From Diphasiastrum complanatum (lineage: Eukaryota; Streptophyta; Lycopodiopsida; Lycopodiales; Lycopodiaceae): a DNA stretch of 64,000 nt. The notes below the pieces were generated by a model. It ran no database searches and was not told the origin of the DNA. It saw only the letters and a program-made list of their open reading frames with translations. Both the position numbers and the translations under genes were made by a program. How positions within the stretch are numbered: position 1 is the first letter of the stretch; each line of letters starts with the position of its first letter. The stretch is taken from NCBI GenBank assembly GCA_029204225.1, contig MU832240.1:17065-81064 (forward strand), given 5' to 3'. Shown here in pieces: positions 45,992 to 56,869 of the stretch.

Positions 45992-46310
45992 GAGAGTAAC
46001 AAGATTTCACATAGTCCCTCTTGACAAACCCTTTGAACCCTTCAATTTATAGCATAACAGGTAAAAATACAATTATACAGTACAGAGTACCATAAAGCGA
46101 AGCAAGTTTTAGGACACCCAACTGTTACCTGCCACCATCCCACACAACAAAACCGCACAAGTTAGTCGTGTGAGAAAGACAGGTGTCATAGCTGAGCAAC
46201 AGTTGTTATCCATGTCCGAAACAAGATTCACTACTTTATCATCTAGATTGCATTTATAACAAGTACATCCAATCTTCCCAATCATTCATTTCATAACCTA
46301 GCAATACGTT
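45992..46310. repeat. Three-copy dispersed repeat, copy 3
   Basis: Direct-orientation copy of 43682-44015. Copies 2 and 3 flank the two hypothetical frames at 44718-45957, as the LTRs or ends of a small element might. Confidence 0.85.
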
Positions 46311-47522
46311 CTGCCCACTTTTACTGAGTTGCCGAGCTTCTTCCAGTGACAAACTAGAGTAATCCTGGGCCAAAACTGACCGTCTCTTTAAAACAAAGAG
46401 GTCTTTCTACTAGTCAAAATATTTTTGCGTACATCAAAGTTGTGCTCGACATCGCCGATATTTTCACTTCCTGGACAATTCTAAGGCCGTAAAACTTCCA
46501 ACTAGCCACATTCAGTCAGGCTGGGACCTATGGTGCACCCAGTGTGCCCTGTAAGACTCTAAGGGATGACACTCCCTAAAGTCCCAGAGCAAGTTAGGAA
46601 GTCAAGGACTGAGCCTCTGACCTGTGGTGAGCCTGTCAAGTAGTCACAAGTCATGAGCTAGCTATGGGGCTTGAGTCATGGCCTATTCAACTCCCGGGAC
46701 CCATATCCAAGAGCCATGTTGACTTTGCCCACCGGGCGGCTCTCGGGACCCATAATTGGGAGCTAGATTTATTCTGCCAGGCTTGCCAAACTTAATTAGG
46801 AAAATAAAAACTAAGTCCAGAAAAGCGTGTTTTACCATACAACACTATATTCTATGACAAAGGGGGCACGTCAAATCACACTAGAATACAAGGGGAGTCT
46901 GGTAGAAAGAAACTTGGGCAGCTTAATTAGCGCCAGGAATCCGGTCACCAAATCTCAGCTCTCTCTACCAGCACGTGTTGGTGGCCCCGAGACCAGTCAG
47001 TCTATCTATGAATGTAAACTCTTTCAAATTAAATAAAGTTGATCCTTGGGGATGATTACCATTTCGGAGAACCTTTTTGCGTCACTGGCACCTAAGGGTC
47101 CACTATGCCTATTGGTCAGTTTGTGGCGACCACTACGCGTTGCGATTTCATGAGTGACTTGTTTTTGCCTTTCGTTACCTTTTGGAGACGGATTTTGAGT
47201 TGGCTTTCGGGTTGGTTGGGATTTCAGTTTTCCTAAGTTTGAATGGTCAGGCATGTTGCATTTTCTAAGTTGGCTTTTCATCACCAAGTCACTACTTTTC
47301 TTACGTTAAACAAGTGACATTTAGTCATGGAAAGCTTTAAATTATCCTTACAAGTGACCACCGCAATGCTAATAAGCTCTTTGAGGATGCGTCACATTCC
47401 CTAGAATCAACCTATCACTACCCTACTCCGAAGTAACTTAAATAAATCAACTTCCTAAATCCCAACCTATTGCTACCTCAATGATTTCAATGATTTGAAC
47501 TTTATAGCATGTTCTACCACAG
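46311..47522. other. No gene recognised, moderately GC-rich
   Basis: Contains short repeated phrases CGGGACCCATA (near 46699 and 46744) and GGGAGCTAG/AAGAGCCATG. The frame at 47024-47287 (basic, Pro/Lys-rich) has no recognisable motif. Confidence 0.4.
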
Positions 47523-47770
47523 CATCCACATTATAATGGGCATGATCATGGGGAGGCAGAGATGGGGAGGGAGAGATAGATAGATAGAGATGTGTGAGCA
47601 CGAAGAGATACATAGAAAAACAGAGCATCCACATTATAATGGGCATGATCATGGGGAGGCAGAGATGGGGAGGGAGAGATAGATAGATAGAGATGTGTGA
47701 GCACGAAGAGATACATAGAAAAACAGATAGATAGATAGAGATGTGTGAGCACGAAGAGATACGTAGAAAA
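47523..47770. repeat. 103-bp tandem duplication with partial third copy
   Basis: The unit begins CATCCACATTATAATGGGCA at 47523 and again at 47626. A third partial copy (GATAGATAGATAGAGATGTG to GAAAAACG) runs from about 47726. The two full copies are almost identical, so this is recent. Each contains (GATA)n. Confidence 0.92.
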
Positions 47771-47789
47771 ACGATACATGTGCACAATA

Positions 47790-47958
47790 TGTGCATTGTG
47801 GGGAGAGAGAGTGTGTGTGTGTACGATAATGTGCATTGTGGAGAGAGAGAGAGAGTGTGTGTGTGTGTGTGTGTGAAAGAGAGTGTGTGTGCACATATTG
47901 TGCCTTTGCACAATATGTGCATTGTGGAGAGAGAGAGAGAGAGAGTGTGTGTGTGTGT

Positions 47959-47990
<32 letters not shown>

Positions 47991-48020
47991 TATCGCGCGC
48001 CAGAGAGGGAGAGAGAGAGA
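47790..48020. repeat. Compound AG/TG microsatellite with repeated ATGTGCATTGTGG
   Basis: Alternating AG and TG runs separated by three copies of ATGTGCATTGTGG (about 47789, 47830, 47917) and a hairpin GCACATATTGTGCC/TTTGCACAATATGTGC at 47890-47920. Confidence 0.9.
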
Positions 48021-49050
48021 AAAGCACGTGAAATTTAACGTATAGTCGCTTTCTAGTTTGAGACTTCTTGTTGGTTATGGAGTTGCAGCCTTAGCAATGA
48101 TATTCGTGAACAGTGAAGCCTTGATCTTTGAACAGAAGAGGTTTCTGTGGTCCAGACTCCAGCTGACCTCTCTTTCTTTCCTTCTTTCTGGGCTTTTTGC
48201 GATTTAAAGCCAGCGGATCAGGACTAGAGGTCAACATATCGCTGTCGCTGGCACTGCACTTAACTCTCAATGCAAGTAACAATGAGAGGGACCACGGAAG
48301 GTGAGAGATGTGGCCCTGAGGGCCTGAGATAACAGATTACACGCGTATGGACGGTGGGTGCTTGTGGGGACACAGCCCAGGCCCCAGCTCTTTAGCTAGC
48401 GCTGCCCAATGTCGTGGCTTGAGAGGGTGCATTCCTGGGACGGAGTCTAGAGCTGCTCCCATGGATGCTATTGATGGTTGATACTGATCAGATAGTGAGA
48501 TGTGTACCACGCCGTGTGCAGTGGATACTGGGAATTGAAATGCGTCATCAAAGAAGTCGGAAGTTTGTTGGGTCACGGGTGGTATGGATAGCTCTGAAAT
48601 TCAGATTCCAACTCAAATTCTCTATGAAAATGTTCAAGCATCCAACTGAGAGGCAGCTGGCCTGCGCCCAAGAGTAGTCGAGTGAACGCATTTTTGTGTG
48701 AGCGGACAATGACATGTGCGGCTCTTCTAAAAGCTGCCATCACATAGTACACAACGTTAATTGCAGGCTTTTGAAGCTGTATAAGTCAGGGCTGACAATG
48801 CTGACGACTACTATTGGCAATTCATGAGAGAATAATGTAGTAACAGTAGCTGCCGTAATTGTTTTCACTTTCCTTCTGCATACTGAAAAACAATCATTAT
48901 TTGGGTCGATGGATATCCATAGCTTTCAACCTCCGTCCATTGCTTGCAAGATAATTGAAATGCCACCTTTTCTGGCCAAAGCCTCACGAGTGATGCATCT
49001 CTCTCATGGCTGGAAATGTCAACAACCTTCAATCCTTGCTTTGAAAACGG

Positions 49051-49051
<1 letters not shown>
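48021..49051. other. No gene identified; possible weak - strand coding
   Basis: The - strand segments 48576-48337 and 48282-48091 (NRKKPRKKERKRGQLESG) are open but match nothing known. Slightly higher GC than the flanks. Could be gene-derived sequence. Confidence 0.3.

Positions 49052-49052
<1 letters not shown>

Positions 49053-49088
<36 letters not shown>
49053..49088. repeat. (CT)n microsatellite, short
   Basis: CT run with one TG interruption. Confidence 0.9.
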
Positions 49089-49091
<3 letters not shown>

Positions 49092-49338
49092 GCTATTTAT
49101 CCTCCTTCAGACCCTATTGTGAGAGAAACTCCAACTTGTCCCACTTTTCATATTGAAGGTCACCCGTTGAAAAAATTCCACAACATTCATGGTATATATA
49201 GTGTTTCAATCCAAATGACATTAGTTTTATGGGATAAATTGAATGACATGTGTCCTTCAAACACGTCTCATTGATCAAAACCCTAATCACACATGGACCA
49301 ATCAAAAGCTCTGAAACGCGTTTTTCCAATACCAACCC

Positions 49339-49341
<3 letters not shown>

Positions 49342-49420
<79 letters not shown>
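49342..49420. repeat. (CT)n microsatellite, 79 bp
   Basis: Pure CT, followed by GTTATATATCTATATATATA. Confidence 0.95.
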
Positions 49421-49427
<7 letters not shown>

Positions 49428-49757
49428 ATCTATATATATAAAGATATTTTAGAGAGAGAGTGTAAGGGTTCTGTAAAAAAATTAACCCTGTGCCGCCAAA
49501 AATGTCACGCTCTGCCCGCGAAGTTTGTCACGCATTTACAAAGGCAAAAGCTAAAATGTCATGCTAAATTTTTTTTTTTACTGACACACATGCACACGCT
49601 TATATTTTAAATTTTATATCCCCCAGCGTGCGTGCTCTCTCTGTCTCTCTCTCTCGATCGGGTCTCTCTCCTATCGATCGAGATGCAACGTCCAAAATGC
49701 AGAAGCTCCATCCAGCAAAGCAAGCAGCATCAATATCAGTTTATCAAGGAAGCATAG

Positions 49758-49844
49758 GACATTGTGATAGTCAGTGCAGGTATTATTGGCTTGGCCATAG
49801 CCAATCGCTTGCTAATGGATACAGATTTTTCTGTTACTGTTTTG
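49758..49844 (+). pseudogene. FAD-dependent oxidoreductase N-terminal fragment
   Basis: Encodes DIVIVSAGIIGLAIANRLLM then DTDFSVTVL, a beta-alpha-beta dinucleotide-binding fold of the plant FAD-dependent oxidoreductase (DAO-like) family. The first Gly of GxGxxG is Ser here (GGT to AGT would explain it). The similarity ends where a 59-bp tandem repeat begins. It is followed within 160 bp by psbY sequence, so it is a chimeric fragment rather than a gene. Confidence 0.7.
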
Positions 49845-49974
49845 GCAAACGTTTGCTCTCACGATCCTCCGGTTCCCTCTGCCTGCGCTGCATTTGTGCT
49901 TTGGCAAAAGTTTGCTCTTAGGATCCTCCGGTTCGCTCATCCTGCGTTGCATTTGTGCTTTGGCAAAAGTTTGC
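49842..49974 (+). repeat. 59-bp tandem duplication, 2.3 copies
   Basis: TTGGCAAACGTTTGCTCT at 49842 recurs as TTGGCAAAAGTTTGCTCT at 49901 and TTGGCAAAAGTTTGC at 49960, with GATCCTCCGGTTC between. It forms the joint between the FAD-binding fragment and the psbY fragment. Confidence 0.9.
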
Positions 49975-49998
49975 AGAATCACGCTACAGCTCTACTAG

Positions 49999-50326
49999 AG
50001 ATGGCATAGATAGCAGACAATGACTCAAGAGGTCTAATACTTCTGTTGGTGCTGGCTCCTGCCATCTTCAGCCTGGGCTAAATCAGCTAAATCGAATGAA
50101 ACCTTATAAGGGTTTGATTGGAGCTTTGGGATTGAGCGCAACAACAATATCTGGCAGTCTCTTCACACGAGATGTCGAGGCCTTGCAAGAGATTGCTACC
50201 ATAGCCGATAGTGATTCAAGGGGTTCAATTCTTATTTTGGTTCTCCCGCCAACCATAGTATGGGTTCAGTATAACATCCTCCAACCTGCTTTGAACCAAA
50301 TCAATAGAATGAGACAACAAAAGTGA
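49999..50326 (+). pseudogene. psbY: psbY fragment (photosystem II protein Y, two tandem repeats)
   Basis: PsbY is a nuclear-encoded thylakoid protein whose precursor holds two one-helix repeats. Repeat 1 reads ADNDSRGLILLLVLAPAIF and then resumes as LNQLNRMKPYKGL after loss of about eight codons plus a frame change. Between the repeats is GLIGALGLSATTISGSLFTR then DVEALQEIATI. Repeat 2 is complete: ADSDSRGSILILVLPPTIVW then VQYNILQPALNQINRMRQQK, stop at 50324-50326. A TAG precedes repeat 1 (EMA-stop-IADND). There is no transit peptide and no introns are visible. A gene fragment, probably a retrocopy or captured piece. Confidence 0.85.
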
Positions 50327-51614
50327 GGTGAGATGTAACTTTTGACCATATTTTGCCTTAAATCAGCTGATTAAATATGGAGTTGTGAATTTGTAGAACC
50401 TTATGAAGCCCTGGAGTTGTTGAGCGGCCATTTGATTTTGCGAAACGAAGAGGCCACTGGTATTGCTAATACTGGAAGTATCTTTCAGAACAAACAATTC
50501 TATAAAATCCTGATGGTTGCTCTTAATTGAGTACTGATGCAACACCATACCCTTTGGAAGTTCACCTCGGGATATTCCAACTAACGGTACCTAAGTAGAT
50601 GCTGGCTGATTCGATTTAGGAATACGAGTCGAAGGTGAAATTTGCGAAGTAAGTTCTTTTGGAGTCCACAAAATGTTTTGGTAGAAATTTTGGCTGTTAG
50701 CTGTTATGGGATAATATTCACACAATTTGATCGATTCTAAGATGAGATTTTATTCATATTTTTTATTTATGTTGTGGGCAAAATTTATCGTGGCTATTCC
50801 CATTTTGTTGCTAAGATTTCGACCCTTTTTTCTCATTTTAGGCTTTCATATCTGTATTTGCTTTTTGTCAGATAACGCAGGCTCAAATAAGGCAAGCACG
50901 CCTACTTTGAACACGAGGAAGCTTGATGAGGAGACATAAGTTCTCAGCTGTGAGTTTTAGATGTTCTCAAATGTTTTAAAACATGAAGAATATCTAGGTC
51001 AATAATCTACAGCCATTTTATAAAGCGCGCTTGCATTTGATGGTCTACTTGAGAAAGTTGTAGGCAAAGACAATGAGGCCATGATGCTCAATTGATGCTC
51101 AGTGACTTGTTGACATGTCTACTAGTTGAGAGTATAATCTTAGTGGCAGTAATATTTTCTCAGGTTGAGCCATATTCGCTCATTGTTATCAACGTTATGA
51201 GGTTGTCTTGTAAGCGTATGATAGGATGTCGCCTAGTAAGATGGAGGATGATAATCTCATGGTGGCAGTGAGGTTTCCTCGGTGTGAGTCTTGTGTCTCA
51301 CGTGGTCCGCTTCTGTTTCAAGTTGGATGGTGAACAAGTCAAGCTAAGAGTGTGGTAGACTCTTATTGAGAGCATGGTGTTTGGTTGATACTTTGGGAGT
51401 CAAGTGCTTTGACTGTGTAGTTGAGCGTGAGTCGAGTACAGGTAGCAAGAAAATTGCATATGATCTATATGAACACTCCAGGACATGGCTACACATTTTT
51501 ATTCTGATACTCTTATCACATTTGATCTTAGATTTGATTTGGTTTATTCATAAAAGCTTCAAATGTGATACTATAATAAGTGTACAGTTAGTCTGATACT
51601 TAAATCACACCTGA
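50327..51614. other. No gene recognised
   Basis: AT-rich with short frames and no motif. Immediately left of the LTR-like sequence. Confidence 0.4.
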
Positions 51615-51960
51615 GCTTAAGAGAGGGAGTTAGAATTAGTAAGCTCAATTGTGATTGGACTGTTAGTGTAGTTAACAGTTGTTGTGTATTGATTCAATTT
51701 AGTAGGCTTTAGTTAAGAAGCTAGCCCGGGGGCTTGTCCTGGGCCGATAACGGAAGTTTACCTGTATATAGGCTAAAATGCCACGTAGAGGCCAACAATG
51801 AAATTCATGCATTTATTAGGTCGATGCCATGTGGTGTCCCCATGCAAAGGGGACCTTTGCTTGTATATGTATCACTTTCTTTGTAATAAAGATGCTTTTG
51901 CTTTGTGAGCTCTTTGCTTTATGTGAGCTACTCCATCACTCTGTTACTTGTGGATGTTGT
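51615..51960 (+). mobile_element. LTR-like sequence (PPT, TATA, poly(A) signal)
   Basis: AAGAGAGGGAG near 51617-51627 resembles a copia polypurine tract. It is followed by sequence with TATATAGG near 51765 and AATAAAG near 51894 in the right order for an LTR. Neither LTR end nor target duplication could be fixed, and no copia coding sequence adjoins. Solo LTR or fragment. Confidence 0.4.
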
Positions 51961-52061
51961 TCATGGTTTCGATGGTTGGCAATTAGTCAGTGATTGCATC
52001 TTTGATCTGTACTCTCCACTAGATCAAAATTTCCACATAGAATGTTAACACTTAGGTAGGA

Positions 52062-52215
52062 ATTCAATGATGTTTTTATAGACATTCTTGTAGGTTTACC
52101 ACCTGAAAGCACAGTTGATCATAAAATTGAGCTTATACCTGGTTCAATTTCGATCGCACAACATCCTTATCGGATGAGTGCATCAGAAGAGGCTAGAAGC
52201 CTCACTGCATGACAC
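52062..52215 (+). pseudogene. Ty3/gypsy RT N-terminal fragment
   Basis: Encodes DVFIDILVGLPPESTVDHKI and ELIPGSISIAQHPYRMSASE, the well-known segment just before the Ty3 RT fingers (usually GLPP...DH.IEL.PG..PI...PYR). It ends in a stop shortly after. Only this scrap is present. Confidence 0.88.
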
Positions 52216-53358
52216 TATAAATTATGATGTCTCGATGAATGTTCCTCACAACATCTTGTGAAGAAGAGTTCATTGTCTCCCTCCTCCAGCAATTGCACCC
52301 TACCACCCTACCATATAAAACTATCATATGGTAAGAGTTTCTCATCTCATTTCTTTACAAAACTATCATTTTTTCTTGCTCTTAGCAATCAGTTTTATGC
52401 TTCCTTGCTGTTTTATGATTTGGTTGAACTTCAATCATCATATGATACACAATTTATGAGAAATTATGGGTTTGTCAACGATGGACAACCCGTCACTTTT
52501 TTTTGGTTAACACAGTGGATCTAGTTGGCTCATAGGTGGTGATGGAGCCTTCATCACTCTCTTCACTTTCTAAAGTAGCGTGTTCTACTACATATGCATC
52601 GATGGACTACTAAATGTCCTTATCAATTTTTTTTTTCAATGGCTTTTGCCTATTAGGTAGTGATGAAAACCAAAAGACAATTGCCTTTTTGTGCATTACA
52701 TTTATGGTTGATAAACATATGTCTAAAACCAAATGGATGTAGTCGTTGTCCACAACGATAAACAGTAGTCTGTAGCCTCATAAATGAATTTTTCTCTTGT
52801 TTATTGCATGATTAACATACCTCCTATCCAGTGATGAACAGTAGTTTCCAATATGTTTTTTATTAAGAAATTTTGGGTCTACATTATGTTGTTCTAGCGA
52901 TGGACACCAAAGAGCTTTAAGTTCATCTCTCACCTCAAAAAAAAAGTTTGTTTCAAACTAGACTGAATGGATCTAATGATGTGTGGACATCGATCCACCA
53001 CTTGATTTAATACTCAGATTTTGCTTCTATGTGTCTTTCCAAGCACTTGGCTTATCTCATGAAGAGTCTTATCAATTGACACTAAATTTTCATCTATGCT
53101 TTGTGGTAATGTAGCATCTTTTTGTAACTACGGCCTACTACCATTTACATTTTGGTTTGAATCCAAACCGTGCACTACTAAGTCTCTAAAAAGGTACATC
53201 ACTTATTGAAACACATAAAAGCAAGCGCACTTGAAAACTCTTCGAAAGTTCCTTAGTCATTTACTTGATTCTTAAAATGAAGCTATGAGATGAAGATTAC
53301 TCTTTCTGTTGTGATCTAAAGAAAAACAAACTATTCGTGGAAACAACACGGCATACTC
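52216..53358. other. No gene recognised
   Basis: AT-rich; contains several GATGGACACC/ GATGGACAACC-type words but no coding or repeat unit that I can define. Confidence 0.4.
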
Positions 53359-54185
53359 TCAAGAAACCACATCTACAATCATCCACGTATGACTTTTGAG
53401 AGATGCCCAGCTAGCATCACTGTAGGAAAGCATCATGAAACCTGCATCATGACAATAACACAACCCGTAATCCCTCGTTAATTGAAGATATTGCAAAATG
53501 CGTTTTGCAATCTTCCAATGTCTCGAGTCGGGATTCGTGCAGAATTGGCTCATATTGAATACTGCATAAGCAATATCAGGACGTGTGTTGTCTGCAAGGT
53601 ACATCAATGATCCTATCAGCTTCCTGTAAGGTGTGAGCTACATATGTTCTCTCTCTTTCTCGGCCTTTGGACAGTCATCATTTGTCAGCACCGTCCCTAC
53701 GAGAATTGGAGTATTTGCTCCTTTGCAATTCAGCATCCCAAAATCCTTTAGGATCTTCTAGGTGTATCTGCACTGGTGAAGGTATAACTTACCTCCCTAA
53801 TAGCCCCTTTCAATTTGCAAGCCTAGGTAACACCTGCTTCTCCCAGATCCACGATCTCAAAATGTTTCGAGATGTCAGTCTTCACTTCAGCAATTAGCTG
53901 CTCACTCCTGCAAAGTATCAGAGTGTCATCCACATACACAGCCACAATGATGATCTTCCCATCTGTAACTTTGACATATACATTGGAATCAGCCAACAGA
54001 GGCTTGAATCCTGATGATTTCAGAGCTTGATCTTTCCTTTTATACCATTGTCGGGCTAATTGTTTCAGACCGTATGGGGGTGGATTGGTTAGGGTATTGA
54101 CTAGCCTCTCCATGTTGGTTGGGTGGTTCACGCTCCACAGGTGTCCTTTTGGTTTGCATGTGACAGGATTCTTGAAGATCTTCAC
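53359..54185 (-). pseudogene. Ty1/copia RT C-terminal part and RNase H start
   Basis: From the 5' side: GLKQLARQWYKRKDQALKSS and LADSNVYVKVTDGKIIIVAV, then YVDDTLILCRS (active-site Y-V-D-D intact) and FEIVDLGEAG. Frameshifts occur between 53823 and 53608, where LTPYRKLIGSLMYLADNTRP resumes, then DIAYAVFNMSQFCTNPDSRH and ILQYLQLTRDYGLCY. This continues the RT that starts at 57576-56870 on the same strand; the sequence between belongs to an oppositely oriented gag-protease segment. Confidence 0.88.
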
Positions 54186-54201
54186 TTGGCAATCATTATA
54201 G

Positions 54202-54213
54202 TGGTATCAGAGC
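54202..54213 (+). promoter_or_regulatory. Copia primer-binding site 1
   Basis: TGGTATCAGAGC, complementary to the 3' end of initiator tRNA-Met, the usual plant Ty1/copia primer site. It lies 17 bp right of the end of the - strand RT segment, at or near the rearrangement breakpoint. Confidence 0.75.
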
Positions 54214-55309
54214 TTGGATCACATCAACCCCAAGTGGGGCTTGTGGATCTTGGATTTTTGCAGTTCTTTTGGTGTATCTCTTTGCTTATTTTTCTAGGTG
54301 GTGGAATTCAATTTCAAGTAGGTGGCTTCTCAGATACTTGGTTATTTTCAGCCTAAAGATCATAATTGTGGCCTCCATGAATCTTGATGGAAATCATAGG
54401 ATTTTTTATGGTTTTAGTGAATTTTGAAGAAACAAAACGTTTCTGTTTACAAAGCCTTGCAAGCTTTCAGCCCTCTACCTGAACACAAAAGTCAAGAGAC
54501 ACAAAACACGAAAGTTTCACGAACACTTGACGAGAAGACACAAACGTGAAAGATTCGCGAATGAATATCTTTTGCAGTCCAACACGAGAAAGTCAGATGA
54601 CGGAACGAAACCAACGACACGACATGAAAAACATCGTTAAACCTTTTCTGCCCTCACGCTCCAAAGAGTACCAGCAAAGATCATGCAAGTACCCAAGAGT
54701 ACAGATATCTTAACTGATGGCATGATGTCAGCAGATACACTCTAGGTCATGGCTAATCTGCCACTCTTGTAATTTCCTGATTAGTTGTAGATGCTTAATC
54801 ACTCTAATCTTAAAGCTACATAGAGTGACTATATACTTGCTGGATGATAGATGAATATACATATGAAGTAGTCTGATGCTAGTAAGCAATCAAGACGAAA
54901 TGCAGACAAGAAGTCCGCTTGCGTGCGAGACGAATTCTGTGATTAGGATCCACAGAGATCCACAAGTCCGCTAGTAAGCGAGACATCCACTCGCGAGAGA
55001 ATTGAATTTCTCTCACGCCAACGCACTGCGTGGATATGCATGCAGTGCTTGAAAAATTAGAGAAAATCAATAGATGACCTTGTAGCCATTGTGCACATGA
55101 ATGTGTTGAATGATACATTAAAATATAAACGTAGATTAGCAGTGCTTGACTACATTCTGAAGGAATGTAGAAGTGATTCAGCTGGCAGTGTCCAGCGACC
55201 ACATCTAAACTCCATCCTAATCGCATTGAGTCGTGGTTGCTTCACTTTCGCGATAGTTTCGCGACTATTTTGCGACCGCGAAAGACTTTCACTTCTTCCA
55301 TATCAACAG
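54214..55309 (+). other. Copia leader/LTR-like region between two primer sites
   Basis: No protein is encoded. Since it ends with AACAG before the second primer site it should include a 5' LTR of the + strand copia element, but I could not fix its left end. An ACACGA/ACACAAACG-rich patch lies near 54480-54620. Confidence 0.4.
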
Positions 55310-55321
55310 TGGTATCAGAGC
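55310..55321 (+). promoter_or_regulatory. Copia primer-binding site 2
   Basis: TGGTATCAGAGC preceded by ATATCAACAG, with CA positioned as an LTR end. It lies 172 bp before the gag start, as expected for the functional primer site of the + strand copia element. Confidence 0.8.
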
Positions 55322-55493
55322 CTACCTATCTTATCATAATCTGGCGTAGCCAAAAAGCTATCAGATACAGAAGGCCTAGCATTCAAACAAACAACCATCA
55401 ATGAGAAAACAGACTTCAGAAGCAATGGCTTCAATCAGCAGCATGCAGAGTAAGATCTGCACAATTTTCAGGGGCAAAGGTTTATTTCCCTAG

Positions 55494-56255
55494 GTGGATG
55501 GCACAGAAGAGATGCCTACAACATCAGACAAGGAGCTAAGTGAGTGGAGGGAGAAAAACGACAAGGCAGTAGCCTTGCTATTATCTTCCATCAAAGATAG
55601 TATGACACTTGAGCTGGCAACATTCTCCAAAGCTAAGGAAATGTGGGATGCATTGCTCACAAGATTTCAGACGAAATTAAGAAGTCAAATCATGATGCTG
55701 GAAGATCAGTTGACGAATTTGCAGTGGGATGGAGAATACTTCACTTATTTTGTGAGAAAGATGAAGGATCTGTTTCTATCACTACATAACTCTGAAGTAG
55801 AGAATGTTGTGTCAGTTGAGAAGCAGCTCACCTACCTATTGAGAGCCTTACCCAGATCATTCCAGACGACAAGGACCCTGCTCGCGAAAGGTCCTACAAT
55901 GAACCTCGAAAAGGCGATTGTCGAGATTCGAGAGGAAGTCGAGGCTAGAGAACATCTTGATCACAAGGATGGTTCTGACCAGGCCCTCTACGACAACAAA
56001 GAAAAATTCAAGAAACAATTTAAGCCTAAGAGGGAGTCAAATCAGAGTCAAGATTGTGATCAGCAAGTAGAAGGGACCAGCAAAGGCAATTGGAAGAGCA
56101 AAGAGAGGTCCAAACAACAAGGTGCAGACAAGAAGACTTGCTTGAGATGTAGAAGAGACGGGCACACAGTAGATGGTTGCTGGCTCAATCCCAAGATTGA
56201 GTGTATTCACTGCCACAAGAAGGGTCACGTAGTCGTGGATTGCGCCAGAATCTGA
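55494..56255 (+). CDS. Ty1/copia Gag
   Basis: A 253-codon open frame for the copia Gag. The N-terminal UBN2-type region reads KNDKAVALLLSSIKDSMTLE, FSKAKEMWDALLTRFQT and VEKQLTYLLRALPRSFQTTR. The C-terminus has two zinc knuckles, CLRCRRDGHTVDGC and CIHCHKKGHVVVDC, both CX2CX4HX4C. The start ATG 55497 follows a spacer from the primer site. It ends at TGA by 56255, where the protease frame (open from 56201) overlaps in another phase, so Gag and Pol are separated by a frameshift. Confidence 0.9.
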   Translation: MDGTEEMPTTSDKELSEWREKNDKAVALLLSSIKDSMTLELATFSKAKEMWDALLTRFQTKLRSQIMMLEDQLTNLQWDGEYFTYFVRKMKDLFLSLHNSEVENVVSVEKQLTYLLRALPRSFQTTRTLLAKGPTMNLEKAIVEIREEVEAREHLDHKDGSDQALYDNKEKFKKQFKPKRESNQSQDCDQQVEGTSKGNWKSKERSKQQGADKKTCLRCRRDGHTVDGCWLNPKIECIHCHKKGHVVVDCARI

Positions 56256-56840
56256 GAAACAAAACAGCACAGGACAGACAGGAGAACATCAATAGTTCAT
56301 CCTATGTCGAGGAGCCCGAGAGCTCCAAGATGGGCGAAGAAAGAACGAACAAAAACTGTTCGACCGCCTACATCTGTGAAGACGTGTGTGCAACATCAAC
56401 ATCTGACACACATGAGGTGATCCTAGATTCAGGAGCCACCTCACACTTTGTGATATCAAGACGAATAATATCTGATTTTAGAAGTACAGATCCTTCAAGA
56501 TTCATAGTTCTTGGAGAAGGATCGAGACGTCAAGTGAACGGTATTGGTTCACTATGGCTCAACACCAACGGCAAAGACAAACAGCTCAAAGACGTTCTGT
56601 TCGTGCCTACTTTGCAACAAGACTTGCTTTCTGTAGCAAGAATAGCAAATGCAGGGATGCGTGTGACGTTTTGTGACGAAGCATGCAACGTGATTGATGC
56701 CAGTACCAGTACATTGATCGCTCAAGGCATAAGGAAAGGAAACCTATATCATATGAAGGTATGGCTACCTGCAGATCAGGTGCATCAGACTCATGATTAC
56801 TCGCCAGACACTCTGTGGCACAGAAGACTATGCTTCTATG
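56256..56840 (+). pseudogene. Copia protease and pre-integrase zinc segment, truncated
   Basis: Contains the copia aspartic protease (VILDSGATSHFVISRRIISD, GIGSLWLNTNGK, LKDVLFVPTLQQDLLSVARI) and the start of the GAG-pre-integrase domain (TLWHRRL near 56813-56832). Beyond about 56840 the frame loses similarity, because RT sequence of the opposite strand begins. Integrase is absent. Confidence 0.85.
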
Positions 56841-56869
56841 CATTCTGCATGCATAGTCAAGAAGTGAAT

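Noticed and set aside
47473-48027. Ser/Leu/His/Thr-rich 184-codon protein
   Set aside because: Entirely derived from AG/TG microsatellites and a 103-bp tandem duplication.
49999-50326. Working psbY gene
   Set aside because: Repeat 1 has a deletion with frame change, a TAG precedes it, and no transit peptide or promoter is linked.
54123-54356. Hydrophobic 77-codon membrane protein on the + strand
   Set aside because: Overlaps the antisense of copia RT and the primer-site leader; no family match.
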